From the NCBI RefSeq assembly GCF_020614395.1, contig NZ_CP085324.1, forward strand, positions 310,001 through 374,000: DNA of 64,000 nt. The letters are read 5' to 3'. The first letter of the stretch is position 1, and each line of letters begins with the position of its first letter. Of the stretch, positions 51,578 to 60,948 are shown one piece after another. Under the pieces are notes generated by a model. It was not told the DNA's origin. It saw nothing but the letters and a program-made list of their open reading frames with translations, and did no database searches. This stretch comes from Salarchaeum japonicum. Its GTDB lineage: Archaea; Halobacteriota; Halobacteria; Halobacteriales; Halobacteriaceae. Made by a program: the position numbers and the translations under genes.

Positions 51578-52735
51578 GTGTCGGAGTCCCGCGTTCCCTG
51601 GTCGTCGCCCCGCTTCCAGGTCATCGTTCTGAGTTCCCTGATGGGCGTGATGGGCGTCTCGCTCATCAGTCCCGCTCTCCCGACGGTGCGGGAGGCGCTC
51701 GCTATCACGGACGGCCAGGCGGCGTTGCTCGTCACCGCGTTCACGGTGCCGGGTATCGTGCTCGCGCCGCTCGTGGGCGTGCTCGCCGACCGGTACGGCC
51801 GGCGCGCCGTGCTCGTGCCGTGTCTCGTGGGGTACGGCGTGTCGGGCGCGGCGGTCGCGCTCACCACGGATTTCACGGTGATTCTCGGCCTGCGCGTCCT
51901 GCAGGGCGTGGCGGGGAGCGCGCTCGTCACGCTCGCGGTGACGCTCATCGGCGACCTCTACGACGCCGGTCAGCGCAACCACCTGATGGGCGTGAACGGC
52001 GCGGCCATCTCCGTCGGGACGGCGTCCTATCCGCTCGTCGGCGGCGCGCTCGCGAGCGTGTCGTGGCGCGCGCCCTTCCTCCTCTACGTCGTCGGCGTGC
52101 CCGTCGGCCTCGTCGCGTACCGGTCGCTCGACGATAGTGATGGCCGCGCGCACGGCCTCGATTACTTCCGGAACGTCCTCGCCGCCGTTCCGACCCGGCG
52201 GACGGCCGCCCTGTACGGGACGTACGTCGCGGCGTTCGTCGTGCTGTACGGCACGCTCATCACCGCGGTGCCGTTCCTCCTGCACGAGGCGTACGGACTG
52301 GGGTCGTTCGGGACGGGGCTCGTGCTCACGTCGGCGTCGGCGATGACGGCGGTGACGGCGAGCCAGAACGGCCGGCTCTCCGCGCTCGCGAGCAACGACC
52401 GCCTCGTCGCGTTCGGGTTCGTCGGGTACGGCGTCGGTCTCGTGGGCGCGTTCTTCGCCGGGAGTCCGGTGGGGTTCGCGGTGGCGATTCTCGCGTTCGG
52501 CGCGGGGCAGGGAGTCGTTCAGCCGAGCATCGACACGGCGACGAGCAGTCTCGTTGGCGCGGAGTTCCGCGGCGGCGTGATGAGTTTCCGGACGACGGCG
52601 ATTCGGACGGGGCAGACGCTCGGCCCGCCGCTCGCCACGGCGGCGGACGCGGTGGTCGGCTACCAGGCGTTCCTGCTCGCGGTCGGTGTCGTCGCGCTCG
52701 TCGGCGGTGGCGTTGCGCTCGCGGTCGTCGAGTAG
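51578..52735 (+). CDS. MFS transporter, multidrug-efflux-like
   Basis: 385 residues from a GTG, with twelve predicted helices. Motif A appears as GVLADRYGRRAVL between helices 2 and 3, and the motif C region as GAAISVGTASYPLVGGAL. These fit drug/proton antiporters of the Bcr/CflA and DHA1 type. It is divergent from the lipoprotein gene with an 83-base gap. The substrate is unknown. Confidence 0.85.
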   Translation: MSESRVPWSSPRFQVIVLSSLMGVMGVSLISPALPTVREALAITDGQAALLVTAFTVPGIVLAPLVGVLADRYGRRAVLVPCLVGYGVSGAAVALTTDFTVILGLRVLQGVAGSALVTLAVTLIGDLYDAGQRNHLMGVNGAAISVGTASYPLVGGALASVSWRAPFLLYVVGVPVGLVAYRSLDDSDGRAHGLDYFRNVLAAVPTRRTAALYGTYVAAFVVLYGTLITAVPFLLHEAYGLGSFGTGLVLTSASAMTAVTASQNGRLSALASNDRLVAFGFVGYGVGLVGAFFAGSPVGFAVAILAFGAGQGVVQPSIDTATSSLVGAEFRGGVMSFRTTAIRTGQTLGPPLATAADAVVGYQAFLLAVGVVALVGGGVALAVVE

Positions 52736-52789
52736 CGAGTGTTCCGGTGAGCGACGGAGTTTAACCCCTCGGTGTGGTATGCCGTACCG

Positions 52790-53329
52790 ATGAGTTCAGA
52801 CCGGTTGACCGTGTCGCTCGACGAGGACGCCCGCGACGCGCTCGACACCATCACGAGCAAGACCGATAGTTCGCAGAGCGAACTGGTGCGGCGGGCGCTC
52901 ACGTTTTACGCCGCGAACTACGAGGCGGCGAGCACGGACAGCTCGGAGAAACTGGAGGAGTACTACAAGATGTTGACGGGCGGCGAGCACGTCCTGCTCG
53001 ACATCGACTTCCTCCACTGTTTTCTCGACCACGTGAAGGAGGACGGGGAGCCGAGGTCGGAGTTCGTCGCGGACGCCGACCAGGTCTCGGACTACCACGC
53101 CCAGGAGTACGTCGACCGGTTCGATTCGCTGGACGAACTCCTGGAGTGGCTGTCGCTCTGCGGGTTCCTGACGGTTCGGCGCACCACCGAGAACACGTAC
53201 CACATCGTCTTCCCGTCGGCGGACATCCGCTGGTTCATGACGCGGTTCATCGAGCGGAGCGTCGAACCGCTCCCGTTCGACGTGACCATCAACCCGGGCG
53301 TTGCGAAGGTTCTCCTCGTCGAGGAGTAG
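52790..53329 (+). CDS. Ribbon-helix-helix regulator with C-terminal sensor-like domain
   Basis: 179 residues. Residues 1-45 form a CopG/RHH DNA-binding domain (DRLTVSLDEDARDALDTITS, then SQSELVRRALTFYAAN). Residues 60-179 form an alpha/beta domain of no known family, ending FDVTINPGVAKVLLVEE, which may sense a ligand or mediate pairing. The ATG at 52790 starts the RHH strand. It lies 154 bases before the LIV/hydantoinase operon on the same strand. RHH dimers bind inverted repeats, and one lies just before that operon, so it is the likely local regulator. Confidence 0.8.
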   Translation: MSSDRLTVSLDEDARDALDTITSKTDSSQSELVRRALTFYAANYEAASTDSSEKLEEYYKMLTGGEHVLLDIDFLHCFLDHVKEDGEPRSEFVADADQVSDYHAQEYVDRFDSLDELLEWLSLCGFLTVRRTTENTYHIVFPSADIRWFMTRFIERSVEPLPFDVTINPGVAKVLLVEE

Positions 53330-53447
53330 TCTGGACGTTCGGTCACAAACTGGTCTGTCTCTTTCTGGTTCGTACGTCCTCTGCGACGATTCATATTCGA
53401 TTCGCACTCGTTCACACGCGATATGCGTGGTGTGTGCATTCCTCACA

Positions 53448-53481
53448 AGTACCACTAAGTGGGTGCTTTGGTAGTGGTACT
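53448..53481 (+). promoter_or_regulatory. Palindromic site immediately before the LIV/Hyu operon
   Basis: AGTACCACTA (53448-53457) and TAGTGGTACT (53472-53481) are exact inverted repeats 14 bases apart, ending 2 bases before the ATG at 53484. A further inverted copy of the half-site CCACT lies inside (AGTGG at 53458-53462), giving CCACT-A-AGTGG. It could be an operator for the upstream RHH protein, or an RNA hairpin that masks the start codon region. Confidence 0.55.
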
Positions 53482-53483
53482 CT

Positions 53484-54761
53484 ATGGCACAAGACGACTC
53501 GTTCGCCGACCGCCTGACCCGTCGTCGCGCGATGCGCCTCGGTGGCGCGGCCGGTGCCGCCGGCCTGACGGGCCTCGCCGGCTGTCTCGACAGCCTGCAG
53601 AACAGCGGGAACAGTAGTAGCGGAAGCATCGACGTGGGCGCGGTTCTCCCGTTCAGCGGGGATCTCAGCGACTTCGGCGCGCCGATGCAGAACGCGCTCC
53701 GGATGGCCGAAGAGGACATCAACGCCGCGGGCGGCCCGCTCGGCCGCGAACTCAACGTCCACTTCGAGGACTCCACGTCGTCCTCGACGGACGGCGTGAA
53801 CGCCGCGAACAAGCTTGTGGACACCACGGGCGTGAACGCGTTGTTCGGCGCGGTGTCCTCCGGCGTCACCATCAGTATCGCGCAGTCCGTCTCGATTCCG
53901 AAGGAGACGGTTCACATCACGCCCGCGTCCTCGTCGCCCGTCATCAGCACGCTCGACGACGACGATTACGTCTGGCGCACCCGGACGAACGACCGGTTCG
54001 TCGCGAAGGTGATGGCGATGATAGCCGAGCAGAACGACGCAAGCACCGCCGCGGTTCTCTACATCAACAACGACTTCGGGTCGGCGCTCGCGGACGTGTT
54101 CTCCTCGTCGTTCGGCGGCGAAGTTACGGCGGAAGTCGGCTACGAGTCGGGGCAGTCGTCCTACCAGCAGCTCCTCTCCGAGCTGTTCGCGGACGACCCC
54201 GAGTTCGTCGCGTTCGCCGGCTACCCCGAGTCCGGGACGACCATCCTCTCTCAGTGGGACGAGGAGGGCTACGGCGGGAACTGGATTCTCCACACGAGCC
54301 TCCTCTCCGACGACGTCATCGGGAACGTCGGCGCGGACGTGATGAACGGCATGTACGGCGTGCGCACGAAACCGCCGAGCGGGAGCGCGACGGAGAACTT
54401 CGTGAGCGACTACGAGTCCGCGTACCCGGACGCCCAGTTGTTCTCGCCGTACTCGTGGAACTCCTACGACGCGCTCGTCTCGTGGGCGCTCGCCGCGCAC
54501 GCCGCCGGCACGCCCGAGTCCCCGAGCGTGAAGGAGGAACTCCGCCCCGTCGCCACGCCGCCCGGTGAGGCCGTCGGGTACGACGGCTTCGAGTCCGGCG
54601 TGAGCCTGCTCGACGACGACACCGACATCGATTACAGCGGGCCGAGCGGGAACGTGAACTACGATTCGAACGGCGACGTGGCGAGCGACATGGTCATCGT
54701 GCAGGTCGAGGACGGCGAGTTCGTCGACCAGGAGACCGTGCCCGCGGAAGACCTCACCTAG
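53484..54761 (+). CDS. ABC transporter substrate-binding lipoprotein (LIV family)
   Basis: 425 residues. The N terminus has a Tat signal (DRLTRRRAMRLGGAAGAAGL) and lipobox LAGC, so the protein is anchored outside the membrane. The two-lobed amide-binding fold of branched-chain amino acid binding proteins follows: IDVGAVLPFSGDLSDFG, AEEDINAAGGPLGREL, ITPASSSPVISTLDDDDYVW and AAVLYINNDFGSALADVF. Haloarchaeal members bind amino acids, amides, urea or aromatic compounds. Being first in an operon with HyuA/HyuB suggests a cyclic amide or related ligand. A 77-base gap separates it from hyuA, perhaps for differential expression. Confidence 0.9.
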   Translation: MAQDDSFADRLTRRRAMRLGGAAGAAGLTGLAGCLDSLQNSGNSSSGSIDVGAVLPFSGDLSDFGAPMQNALRMAEEDINAAGGPLGRELNVHFEDSTSSSTDGVNAANKLVDTTGVNALFGAVSSGVTISIAQSVSIPKETVHITPASSSPVISTLDDDDYVWRTRTNDRFVAKVMAMIAEQNDASTAAVLYINNDFGSALADVFSSSFGGEVTAEVGYESGQSSYQQLLSELFADDPEFVAFAGYPESGTTILSQWDEEGYGGNWILHTSLLSDDVIGNVGADVMNGMYGVRTKPPSGSATENFVSDYESAYPDAQLFSPYSWNSYDALVSWALAAHAAGTPESPSVKEELRPVATPPGEAVGYDGFESGVSLLDDDTDIDYSGPSGNVNYDSNGDVASDMVIVQVEDGEFVDQETVPAEDLT

Positions 54762-54838
54762 GGCCTCCAGATTCTCATGTTCGCACTCTCTCACTACTCG
54801 ATAGTCGCCTCGCACGCACAGCACGGGAGGGCGGAGCC

Positions 54839-56893
54839 GTGAGCGACGACGACGTTCGCGTCGGCGTCGACATCGGCGGCACCTTCACCGACATCGTCAG
54901 CCTCCGGGACGGCGACGTGCACGTCACGAAGACGCCGTCGACGCCGAGCGACCCCGAGGAGGGCGTCGTGAACGGCCTGGAGAAGAGCTCCGCGGACGCG
55001 GGCTTCGGGTTCGACGACGTGGGCTTCCTCAGCCACGGGACGACGGTGGCGACGAACGCCGTCCTCGAAGGCACGTGGGCGGACACCGCGCTCGTCACCA
55101 CCGAGGGGTTCCGGGACGTGCTCGAAATCGGCCGCCAGGACAGACCGGACATCTACGATTTCGACGCGGAGAAACCCGCACCCATCGTCCCCCGCGACCG
55201 CCGCTTCGAGGTGCCCGAGCGCCTCGACGAACGCGGGAACGCGCTCCGCGAACTGGACGCGGACGCGGTTCGCTCGCTCGCGCGCACCCTCGACGACCGC
55301 GGCGTCGATTCCGTCGCGGTCTCCCTGTTGTTCGCGTTCGAGGACGACAGCCACGAGCGCCGGGTCGCGGAGATTCTGGACGAGGAACTGGACGCGTCGC
55401 TCTCGCTTTCGAGCGACGTGCTCCCGGAGATTCGGGAGTACGAGCGCACGCTCACCACGTCGCTGAACGCCGCGCTGAAGCCCGTGATGGACGACTACAT
55501 CGGGAACCTCGAAGGCCACGTCCGCGACCACGACATCGGCGCGGAACTGAAGATAATGCAGTCGAACGGCGGTCTCATCACGGCGGACGCCGCGCGCACC
55601 CGACCCGTCAACACCCTGCTCTCCGGCCCCGCCGGGGGCGTGCAGGGCGCGACGTACGTCGCGGAGCGCGCGGGCGTCGAGGACATCATCACGATGGACA
55701 TGGGCGGCACGTCCTGCGACGTGTCCCTCGTGGAGGGCGGCGACCCCCTCGTCTCGACGGACGTGCAGGTCGGGGACTACACGGTCGGCGTCCCGATGAT
55801 AGACATCCACACCGTCGGCTCCGGCGGCGGCTCCATCGCGTGGGTGGACACCGGCGGCGCGCTCCGCGTCGGCCCCCGGTCGGCGGGCGCGGATCCCGGC
55901 CCGATTTCGTACGGCCGCGGCGGCACCGAGCCGACGACCACGGACGCCCACCTCCTGCTCGGCCGCCTCGACCCCGACCGCTTCCTCTCCGGCGAACTCG
56001 ACGTGGAGGTCGCGGACGTGGAGCGCGCGTTCGAGTCGGAGCTCGGCGACGAACTCGGGATGGGGCCCGAGGAGGCCGCGCAGGGCGTGCTCGACGTGGC
56101 GAACGCGAACATGGCGCGCGCGCTCCGCGTCGTCTCCGTCGAGCGCGGCTACGACCCTCGGGAGTTCGCGCTCGTCGCGTTCGGCGGCGCTGGCCCCCTG
56201 CACGCGTGCGGTCTCGCGGAGGAACTCGACATCCCGAAGGTCATCGTCCCGCAGACCGCGGGCGTGCTGTCCGCGCTCGGCCTCCTCATCAGCGACGTGC
56301 TCTACGACTACAGCGTCTCGCGCGTCCGCGAGTGGAGCGAGGTCACGCCCGCCACGCTCCGCGACGCGCTCGCCGACCTGCACGCGGAGGGCGAGGAACG
56401 CCTCGCGAACGAGGACATCCCGGAGTCGGGCCGCGTGTACGAGCGCACGGCCGACCTCCGGTACGTCGGGCAGTCGTTCGAGATTTCGGTGCCGCTCCCC
56501 GAGGGCGACCTCGACGCGGACGCGCTCGCCGCCGTCGAACGCGAGTTCCACGAGCGCCACGAGCGCCGGTACGGCCACGCCGACCCCGAGGAACCCGTGG
56601 AGCTCGTGACGCTCCGGTTGCGGGCGCGCGGCCTCGTGGAGACGCCCGACCTCGCCGCGCCGAACACGGCGGGAAGCGTCGAGGACGCCATCCGGGAGGT
56701 TCGCGGCGTGACCTACGACGGAACGGTGCACGACACGACGATTTACGACCGCACGCGGTTGCCGACGGACGCGACCTTCGACGGCCCCGCGGTCGTCGAG
56801 GGGCCGGAGTCCACCGTCGTCGTCCACCCGGGACAGACCGTCTCCGTGGACGCGGACGGCAACCTCGTCGTGGAGACCGGAGGTGACGCCTGA
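54839..56893 (+). CDS. hyuA: Hydantoinase/oxoprolinase A subunit
   Basis: 684 residues from a GTG, preceded by GGAGG (about 54827-54831). It belongs to the HyuA/OplA family of ATP-dependent cyclic-amide hydrolases, with the actin-like ATPase blocks VGVDIGGTFTDIV (8-20), DMGGTSCDVSL and AFGGAGPLHACGL. HyuA phosphorylates the ring so that HyuB can open it; substrates in this family include N-methylhydantoin, 5-oxoproline and caprolactam. The family also includes acetone and acetophenone carboxylase subunits, so the precise substrate is open. Its stop overlaps the hyuB ATG (TGATG). Confidence 0.9.
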   Translation: MSDDDVRVGVDIGGTFTDIVSLRDGDVHVTKTPSTPSDPEEGVVNGLEKSSADAGFGFDDVGFLSHGTTVATNAVLEGTWADTALVTTEGFRDVLEIGRQDRPDIYDFDAEKPAPIVPRDRRFEVPERLDERGNALRELDADAVRSLARTLDDRGVDSVAVSLLFAFEDDSHERRVAEILDEELDASLSLSSDVLPEIREYERTLTTSLNAALKPVMDDYIGNLEGHVRDHDIGAELKIMQSNGGLITADAARTRPVNTLLSGPAGGVQGATYVAERAGVEDIITMDMGGTSCDVSLVEGGDPLVSTDVQVGDYTVGVPMIDIHTVGSGGGSIAWVDTGGALRVGPRSAGADPGPISYGRGGTEPTTTDAHLLLGRLDPDRFLSGELDVEVADVERAFESELGDELGMGPEEAAQGVLDVANANMARALRVVSVERGYDPREFALVAFGGAGPLHACGLAEELDIPKVIVPQTAGVLSALGLLISDVLYDYSVSRVREWSEVTPATLRDALADLHAEGEERLANEDIPESGRVYERTADLRYVGQSFEISVPLPEGDLDADALAAVEREFHERHERRYGHADPEEPVELVTLRLRARGLVETPDLAAPNTAGSVEDAIREVRGVTYDGTVHDTTIYDRTRLPTDATFDGPAVVEGPESTVVVHPGQTVSVDADGNLVVETGGDA

Positions 56894-58593
56894 TGGTCGA
56901 TTCGGTCACCCTCGAAGTGATTCGGAACGGCTGCATCGCCATCGCGGAGGAGATGAACGCGAACCTCATCCGAACCGGGTACTCGCCGAACATCAAGGAG
57001 CGCCGCGACTGCTCCTGTGCGCTGTTCGACGCCGAGGGCGAGATGATAAGCCAGGCGGAGAACATGCCCGTCCACCTCGGCGCGATGCCGTTCTCGGTGT
57101 CCGCGGCAGTCGAGGCGTACGGCGGCGACCTCGAACCCGGTGACGCCGTCCTCCTGAACGACCCGTTCCGGGGCGGCGCGCACCTCCCCGACCTCACGCT
57201 CGTCTCCCCCATCTTCGACGACCCGGAGAGCGACGACCCCGAACTCGTGGCGTACGCGGCGAACCGCGCGCACCACGCCGACGTGGGCGGGAGCACCGCC
57301 GGGTCGGTCGCCGCTGATTCCACCGAAATCTACCAGGAGGGCCTGCGGATTCCGCCGGTGAAGCTGTTCTCGGGCGGCGAGGTCGTGGAGGACGTGATGG
57401 AGATGATACTGACGAACGTCCGCACGCCCGACGAGCGCCGGGGCGACATCCGCGCGCAGGAGGCCGCGAACGAGACGGCGCGTGAGCGCGTGCACGAACT
57501 CGTCGCGGACTACGGCGCGCGCGACCTCGCGGAGGCGTTCGGCGAGGTGAAGGACTACTCGGAGCGCCGGATGCGCGCCGAAATCGAGGAGTTCCCGGAC
57601 GGCACGTACAGTTTCGAGGACGTGCTGGACGACGACGGCCGCGGGAACACCGACCTCCCCGTGCGGGCGACCGTCACGGTCTCGGGCGACGAGGTCGGCG
57701 TGGACTTCTCGGGTACCGCAGACCAGACCGAGGGGCCGGTGAACGCCGTGCTCGCGGTCACGTCCTCCGCGACCTACTACGCGATCCGGTGCGTGACCGA
57801 CCCCGACATCCCGCCGAACCACGGCTGTTATCGCCCCATCACCATCGACGCGCCCGAGGGCAGTATCGTGAACCCGGAGCCGCCGGCGGCGGTCGTCGGC
57901 GGCAATCTCGAAACCTCTCAGCGCGTCACGGACGTGGTGCTCGGCGCGTTCGCCACCGAAGCCCCCGAGCGGGTGACGGCGGCGGGCCAGGGGACGATGA
58001 ACAACATCACGTTCGGCGGCACCGACCCGCGAAGCGACAGCCCGTACGCGTTCTACGAGACGCAGGGCGGCGGGTTCGGCGCGCGCGAGGGCAAGGACGG
58101 CATGGACGGCGTGCACGTCCACATGAGTAATACGATGAACACGCCCGCGGAGGTGCTGGAGACCGCGTACCCGCTTCGGGTGCGGCGGTACGCCTACCGG
58201 CCAGACTCCGGCGGTGCGGGCGAGTTCCGCGGCGGTCTCGGCCTTCGGCGCGACATCGAAGTGCGGGGGCACACGGCGCGGTTCAGCCTGCTCGCCGACC
58301 GCCACCAGCACGCGCCCTACGGCCTGCTCGGCGGCGAACCCGGCGAACCCGGCGCGGCGTACGTCTTCGACCCCGACGCGGACGACACCGACGACGCGGA
58401 CGGCGAGCGCCTCCCGCAGAAGTCCGTGCACGACCTCCCGCCGGGGACGGTCGTGAGCGTCCGCACGCCGGGCGCGGGCGGGTACGGCGACCCCGCCGAC
58501 CGCGACGCCGACTCGGTCGAACGCGACCTGCGCCTCGGGAAGATAAGCGACGAGTACGCCGACCGGTACCACGAGGGGGGCGACGGTGAGTGA
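56893..58593 (+). CDS. hyuB: Hydantoinase/oxoprolinase B subunit
   Basis: 566 residues, the partner of HyuA. Family blocks seen are IAEEMNANLIRTGYSPNIKE, the NDPFRGGAHLPDL motif near residue 90, GSTAGS and the C-terminal RVRTPGAGGYGDP-like block (VRTPGAGGYGDP). HyuB carries the hydrolytic half of the reaction. GGAGGTGA at 56879-56886 is a strong ribosome site 7 bases before the ATG. The stop overlaps the GTG of the MFS gene by four bases. Confidence 0.9.
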   Translation: MVDSVTLEVIRNGCIAIAEEMNANLIRTGYSPNIKERRDCSCALFDAEGEMISQAENMPVHLGAMPFSVSAAVEAYGGDLEPGDAVLLNDPFRGGAHLPDLTLVSPIFDDPESDDPELVAYAANRAHHADVGGSTAGSVAADSTEIYQEGLRIPPVKLFSGGEVVEDVMEMILTNVRTPDERRGDIRAQEAANETARERVHELVADYGARDLAEAFGEVKDYSERRMRAEIEEFPDGTYSFEDVLDDDGRGNTDLPVRATVTVSGDEVGVDFSGTADQTEGPVNAVLAVTSSATYYAIRCVTDPDIPPNHGCYRPITIDAPEGSIVNPEPPAAVVGGNLETSQRVTDVVLGAFATEAPERVTAAGQGTMNNITFGGTDPRSDSPYAFYETQGGGFGAREGKDGMDGVHVHMSNTMNTPAEVLETAYPLRVRRYAYRPDSGGAGEFRGGLGLRRDIEVRGHTARFSLLADRHQHAPYGLLGGEPGEPGAAYVFDPDADDTDDADGERLPQKSVHDLPPGTVVSVRTPGAGGYGDPADRDADSVERDLRLGKISDEYADRYHEGGDGE

Positions 58594-59708
58594 CCGCTCG
58601 CACGCTCCGGTACGCGCCGCACGTCGCGGTGTTCGCGGTCGGGTACGTGACGTTCACGTACTCCGCCGTCCCGGGGTACGTCGCCGCGCGGTACGGCGCG
58701 ACAATCACCACAGTCGGCTTCCTGATGAGCGCGGCGCTCCTCTCGTTCGTGCTCGCGCAGGCGGTCGCCGACCGCCTCGCGTCGCGCTGGACGACCACGC
58801 AGGCCCTGCTCGGACTGCTGGGCGCGCACGCCGCGCTCGCCGTCGCGCTGGACTTCGCGCCGTCGCTCGAATCCCTGCTCGTCCTGCGCGCGCTCTGGGG
58901 GCTCGCGGGCGGCCTCCTCTTGAGCATCGGCGCGACGCACGTCGCCCGACTCTACGACGGCCGCGCCGCCACCCGCCAGCAGGGCGTCTACGGCGGGATG
59001 CTCACGCTCGGCGGCGCGTTCGGCTTCCTGCTCGCGGAGCCGGTCGTCTCGCTGACGGGCGGGTTCGGCGTGCACGCGCTCGGCGCGCCGCTCGCGCTCC
59101 CCGCCATCGCGATGCTCTGGCCGCACCGCCGCGGCACCCGCACCGCGGGCACCGCCGCCAGCGGCGGGTTTCGGACGGTGCTCGCGAACCGCGTCGTGCT
59201 CGTCGCCGCGCTCTGCTACGTCGCCACCATCGGCGCGTACATCACGCTCTCGACGTTCATCACGGCGTACTTCGACGACCTCGGCGTCACCGGCCCCCTG
59301 AACGCCGCGGTGCTCGCCACCGCGACCGCCGGGCGCGCGCTCGGCGGCACCGTCTCGGCGCGCTGGGGCGTCTCGGACGCCCGCATCGTCTCGGTGACCA
59401 CCCTGCTCGGCGCGCTCGCGTTCGTCGGCCTGCTCGTGGACGCCCGCGTCGTCGCGCTCGTCGGTCCGCTCGTCGCGATGATAGCCGTCTCGCTCCCGTT
59501 CGGTGCGGTGTACAACCTCGCGGCGGCCGCGACCGCGCAGGAGACCGCGGCGCTCGCGCTCGTCGTCGCCGCCGGGAACGTCGCGGCGGTCGCGCTCCCA
59601 ACGTTCACGGGCGTCGTCCGCGCCAACACCGGGGGGTACGCCGCGGTGTTCTGCGTGCTCGCCGCCCTGCTCCTCGCCGCCTCGCTCGCGGCACGACAGA
59701 CACGATGA
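58590..59708 (+). CDS. MFS transporter within the LIV/Hyu operon
   Basis: 372 residues from a GTG overlapping the hyuB stop, with about twelve predicted helices and many Ala/Gly/Leu. Loop motifs such as VADRLASRWTT (motif A position) and GGLLLSIGATHVARLYDG are MFS-like. It lies inside an operon that already has an ABC importer, so it may export a product or offer low-affinity uptake. livH follows after 37 bases with its own ribosome site. Confidence 0.82.
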   Translation: MTARTLRYAPHVAVFAVGYVTFTYSAVPGYVAARYGATITTVGFLMSAALLSFVLAQAVADRLASRWTTTQALLGLLGAHAALAVALDFAPSLESLLVLRALWGLAGGLLLSIGATHVARLYDGRAATRQQGVYGGMLTLGGAFGFLLAEPVVSLTGGFGVHALGAPLALPAIAMLWPHRRGTRTAGTAASGGFRTVLANRVVLVAALCYVATIGAYITLSTFITAYFDDLGVTGPLNAAVLATATAGRALGGTVSARWGVSDARIVSVTTLLGALAFVGLLVDARVVALVGPLVAMIAVSLPFGAVYNLAAAATAQETAALALVVAAGNVAAVALPTFTGVVRANTGGYAAVFCVLAALLLAASLAARQTR

Positions 59709-59745
59709 CACGGAACAACACAGTCTCGACTCGCGGAGGCCAGCC

Positions 59746-60948
59746 ATGGTGAGCGCCGGACTCGCGGACGCGCTCGCGCAAGGCCTCGTCACCGGCGGCA
59801 TCATCGCCGCCGGCGCGCTCGGCCTCTCACTGGTGTACAGCATCGCGGGCGTCCCGAACTTCGCGCACGGCGACATGATAACCGTCGGCGCGTACCTCGT
59901 GCTCGCGCTCAACAACCCCGGCGAACTCGCGCTCGTCCCGAACCTCGTCGCGCTCCCGTTCGCCGTCGCTGCCGTCGTCGGCATCGGCGTCGCCGGCGCG
60001 TTCGGAAGCGCGTACGAGTTCGCCGTCTTCCGGCGGTTCCGCGGGAAGGACGCCGACCTCATCACGATGGTCATCGTCTCCCTCGGCCTCGCCCTGATAC
60101 TCAGGAACCTCGTCCTGTTCCTCGTCGGGTCGAAGAACGTCACGTACGACACGCCGAGCGGCGTCAACCTCAACGTCGACCTCTACCTCACCGGGAACGG
60201 ACTCGCCGTCGAACTCACGCGGCGCGTCCGCGGGTCGCTCCAGACCATCGACGCCTGGGGGTACGGCTGGCCCGCGCTCGTCGCCGTCGTCGCGCTCGCC
60301 GTCCTGGCGGGCTACGCCGTCTACCGGTGGCGGCGCGGCGACGCCGGGTTCGACGAGGTTCACTTCGTCGACCCCCGCATCTGGGGGGTCGCCGGGTTCG
60401 CGGTGGCGTTCGCCGCGCTCGCGTTCGCGCTCCGCGGCGGCGCGCTCGACGCCGCGAACGCCGCGTACAGCACCCGCGTCGGCGTCAGTCGGAAGTACGG
60501 CCTCATCCTCGCCGTCATGCTCGCAACCATGTTCTGCATCAACTACGTCCTCAAACGCACGAAGACCGGTCGCGCGATGCGCGCGACCGCCGACGACCAA
60601 TCGCTCGCCCGCATCCGCGGCGTGGACATCGACCGCGTCCAGCTCGTCGTCTGGGTGCTCGCCGCCGTGCTCGCCGCCGTCGCCGGCGCGCTCCTCGGCT
60701 GGTACTCGTCCAGCCTCAACCCCAACATGGGGTTCTCCCTGCTGTTGCCGGTGTTCGCCGCGGTCATCGTCGGCGGCATCGACTCGCCGTACGGCGCGGC
60801 GCTCGGCGGGCTCCTCGTCGGCGTCAGCATGGACGTCGGCGTCTACCTGCTCCCGACGGAGTTCGCGACCTACCGCACCGCCATCGCGTTCGTCATCCTC
60901 GTCGTCGTCCTCCTCGTGAAACCCGAGGGCCTGTGGGGTGACGCCTGA
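59746..60948 (+). CDS. livH: LIV-type ABC transporter permease LivH
   Basis: 400 residues with GGAGG at 59735-59739 before the ATG. The core matches LivH: SLVYSIAGVPNFAHGDMITV (about 27-46), GRAMRATADDQSLARIRGVD (the EAA-like loop that meets the ATPase) and FAAVIVGGIDSPYGAALGGL. It is about 100 residues longer than typical LivH (290-300). The extra part lies around residues 165-250 and carries two additional hydrophobic stretches (ALVAVVALAVLAGYAVY and WGVAGFAVAFAALAFAL). Its stop overlaps the livM start. Confidence 0.92.
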   Translation: MVSAGLADALAQGLVTGGIIAAGALGLSLVYSIAGVPNFAHGDMITVGAYLVLALNNPGELALVPNLVALPFAVAAVVGIGVAGAFGSAYEFAVFRRFRGKDADLITMVIVSLGLALILRNLVLFLVGSKNVTYDTPSGVNLNVDLYLTGNGLAVELTRRVRGSLQTIDAWGYGWPALVAVVALAVLAGYAVYRWRRGDAGFDEVHFVDPRIWGVAGFAVAFAALAFALRGGALDAANAAYSTRVGVSRKYGLILAVMLATMFCINYVLKRTKTGRAMRATADDQSLARIRGVDIDRVQLVVWVLAAVLAAVAGALLGWYSSSLNPNMGFSLLLPVFAAVIVGGIDSPYGAALGGLLVGVSMDVGVYLLPTEFATYRTAIAFVILVVVLLVKPEGLWGDA

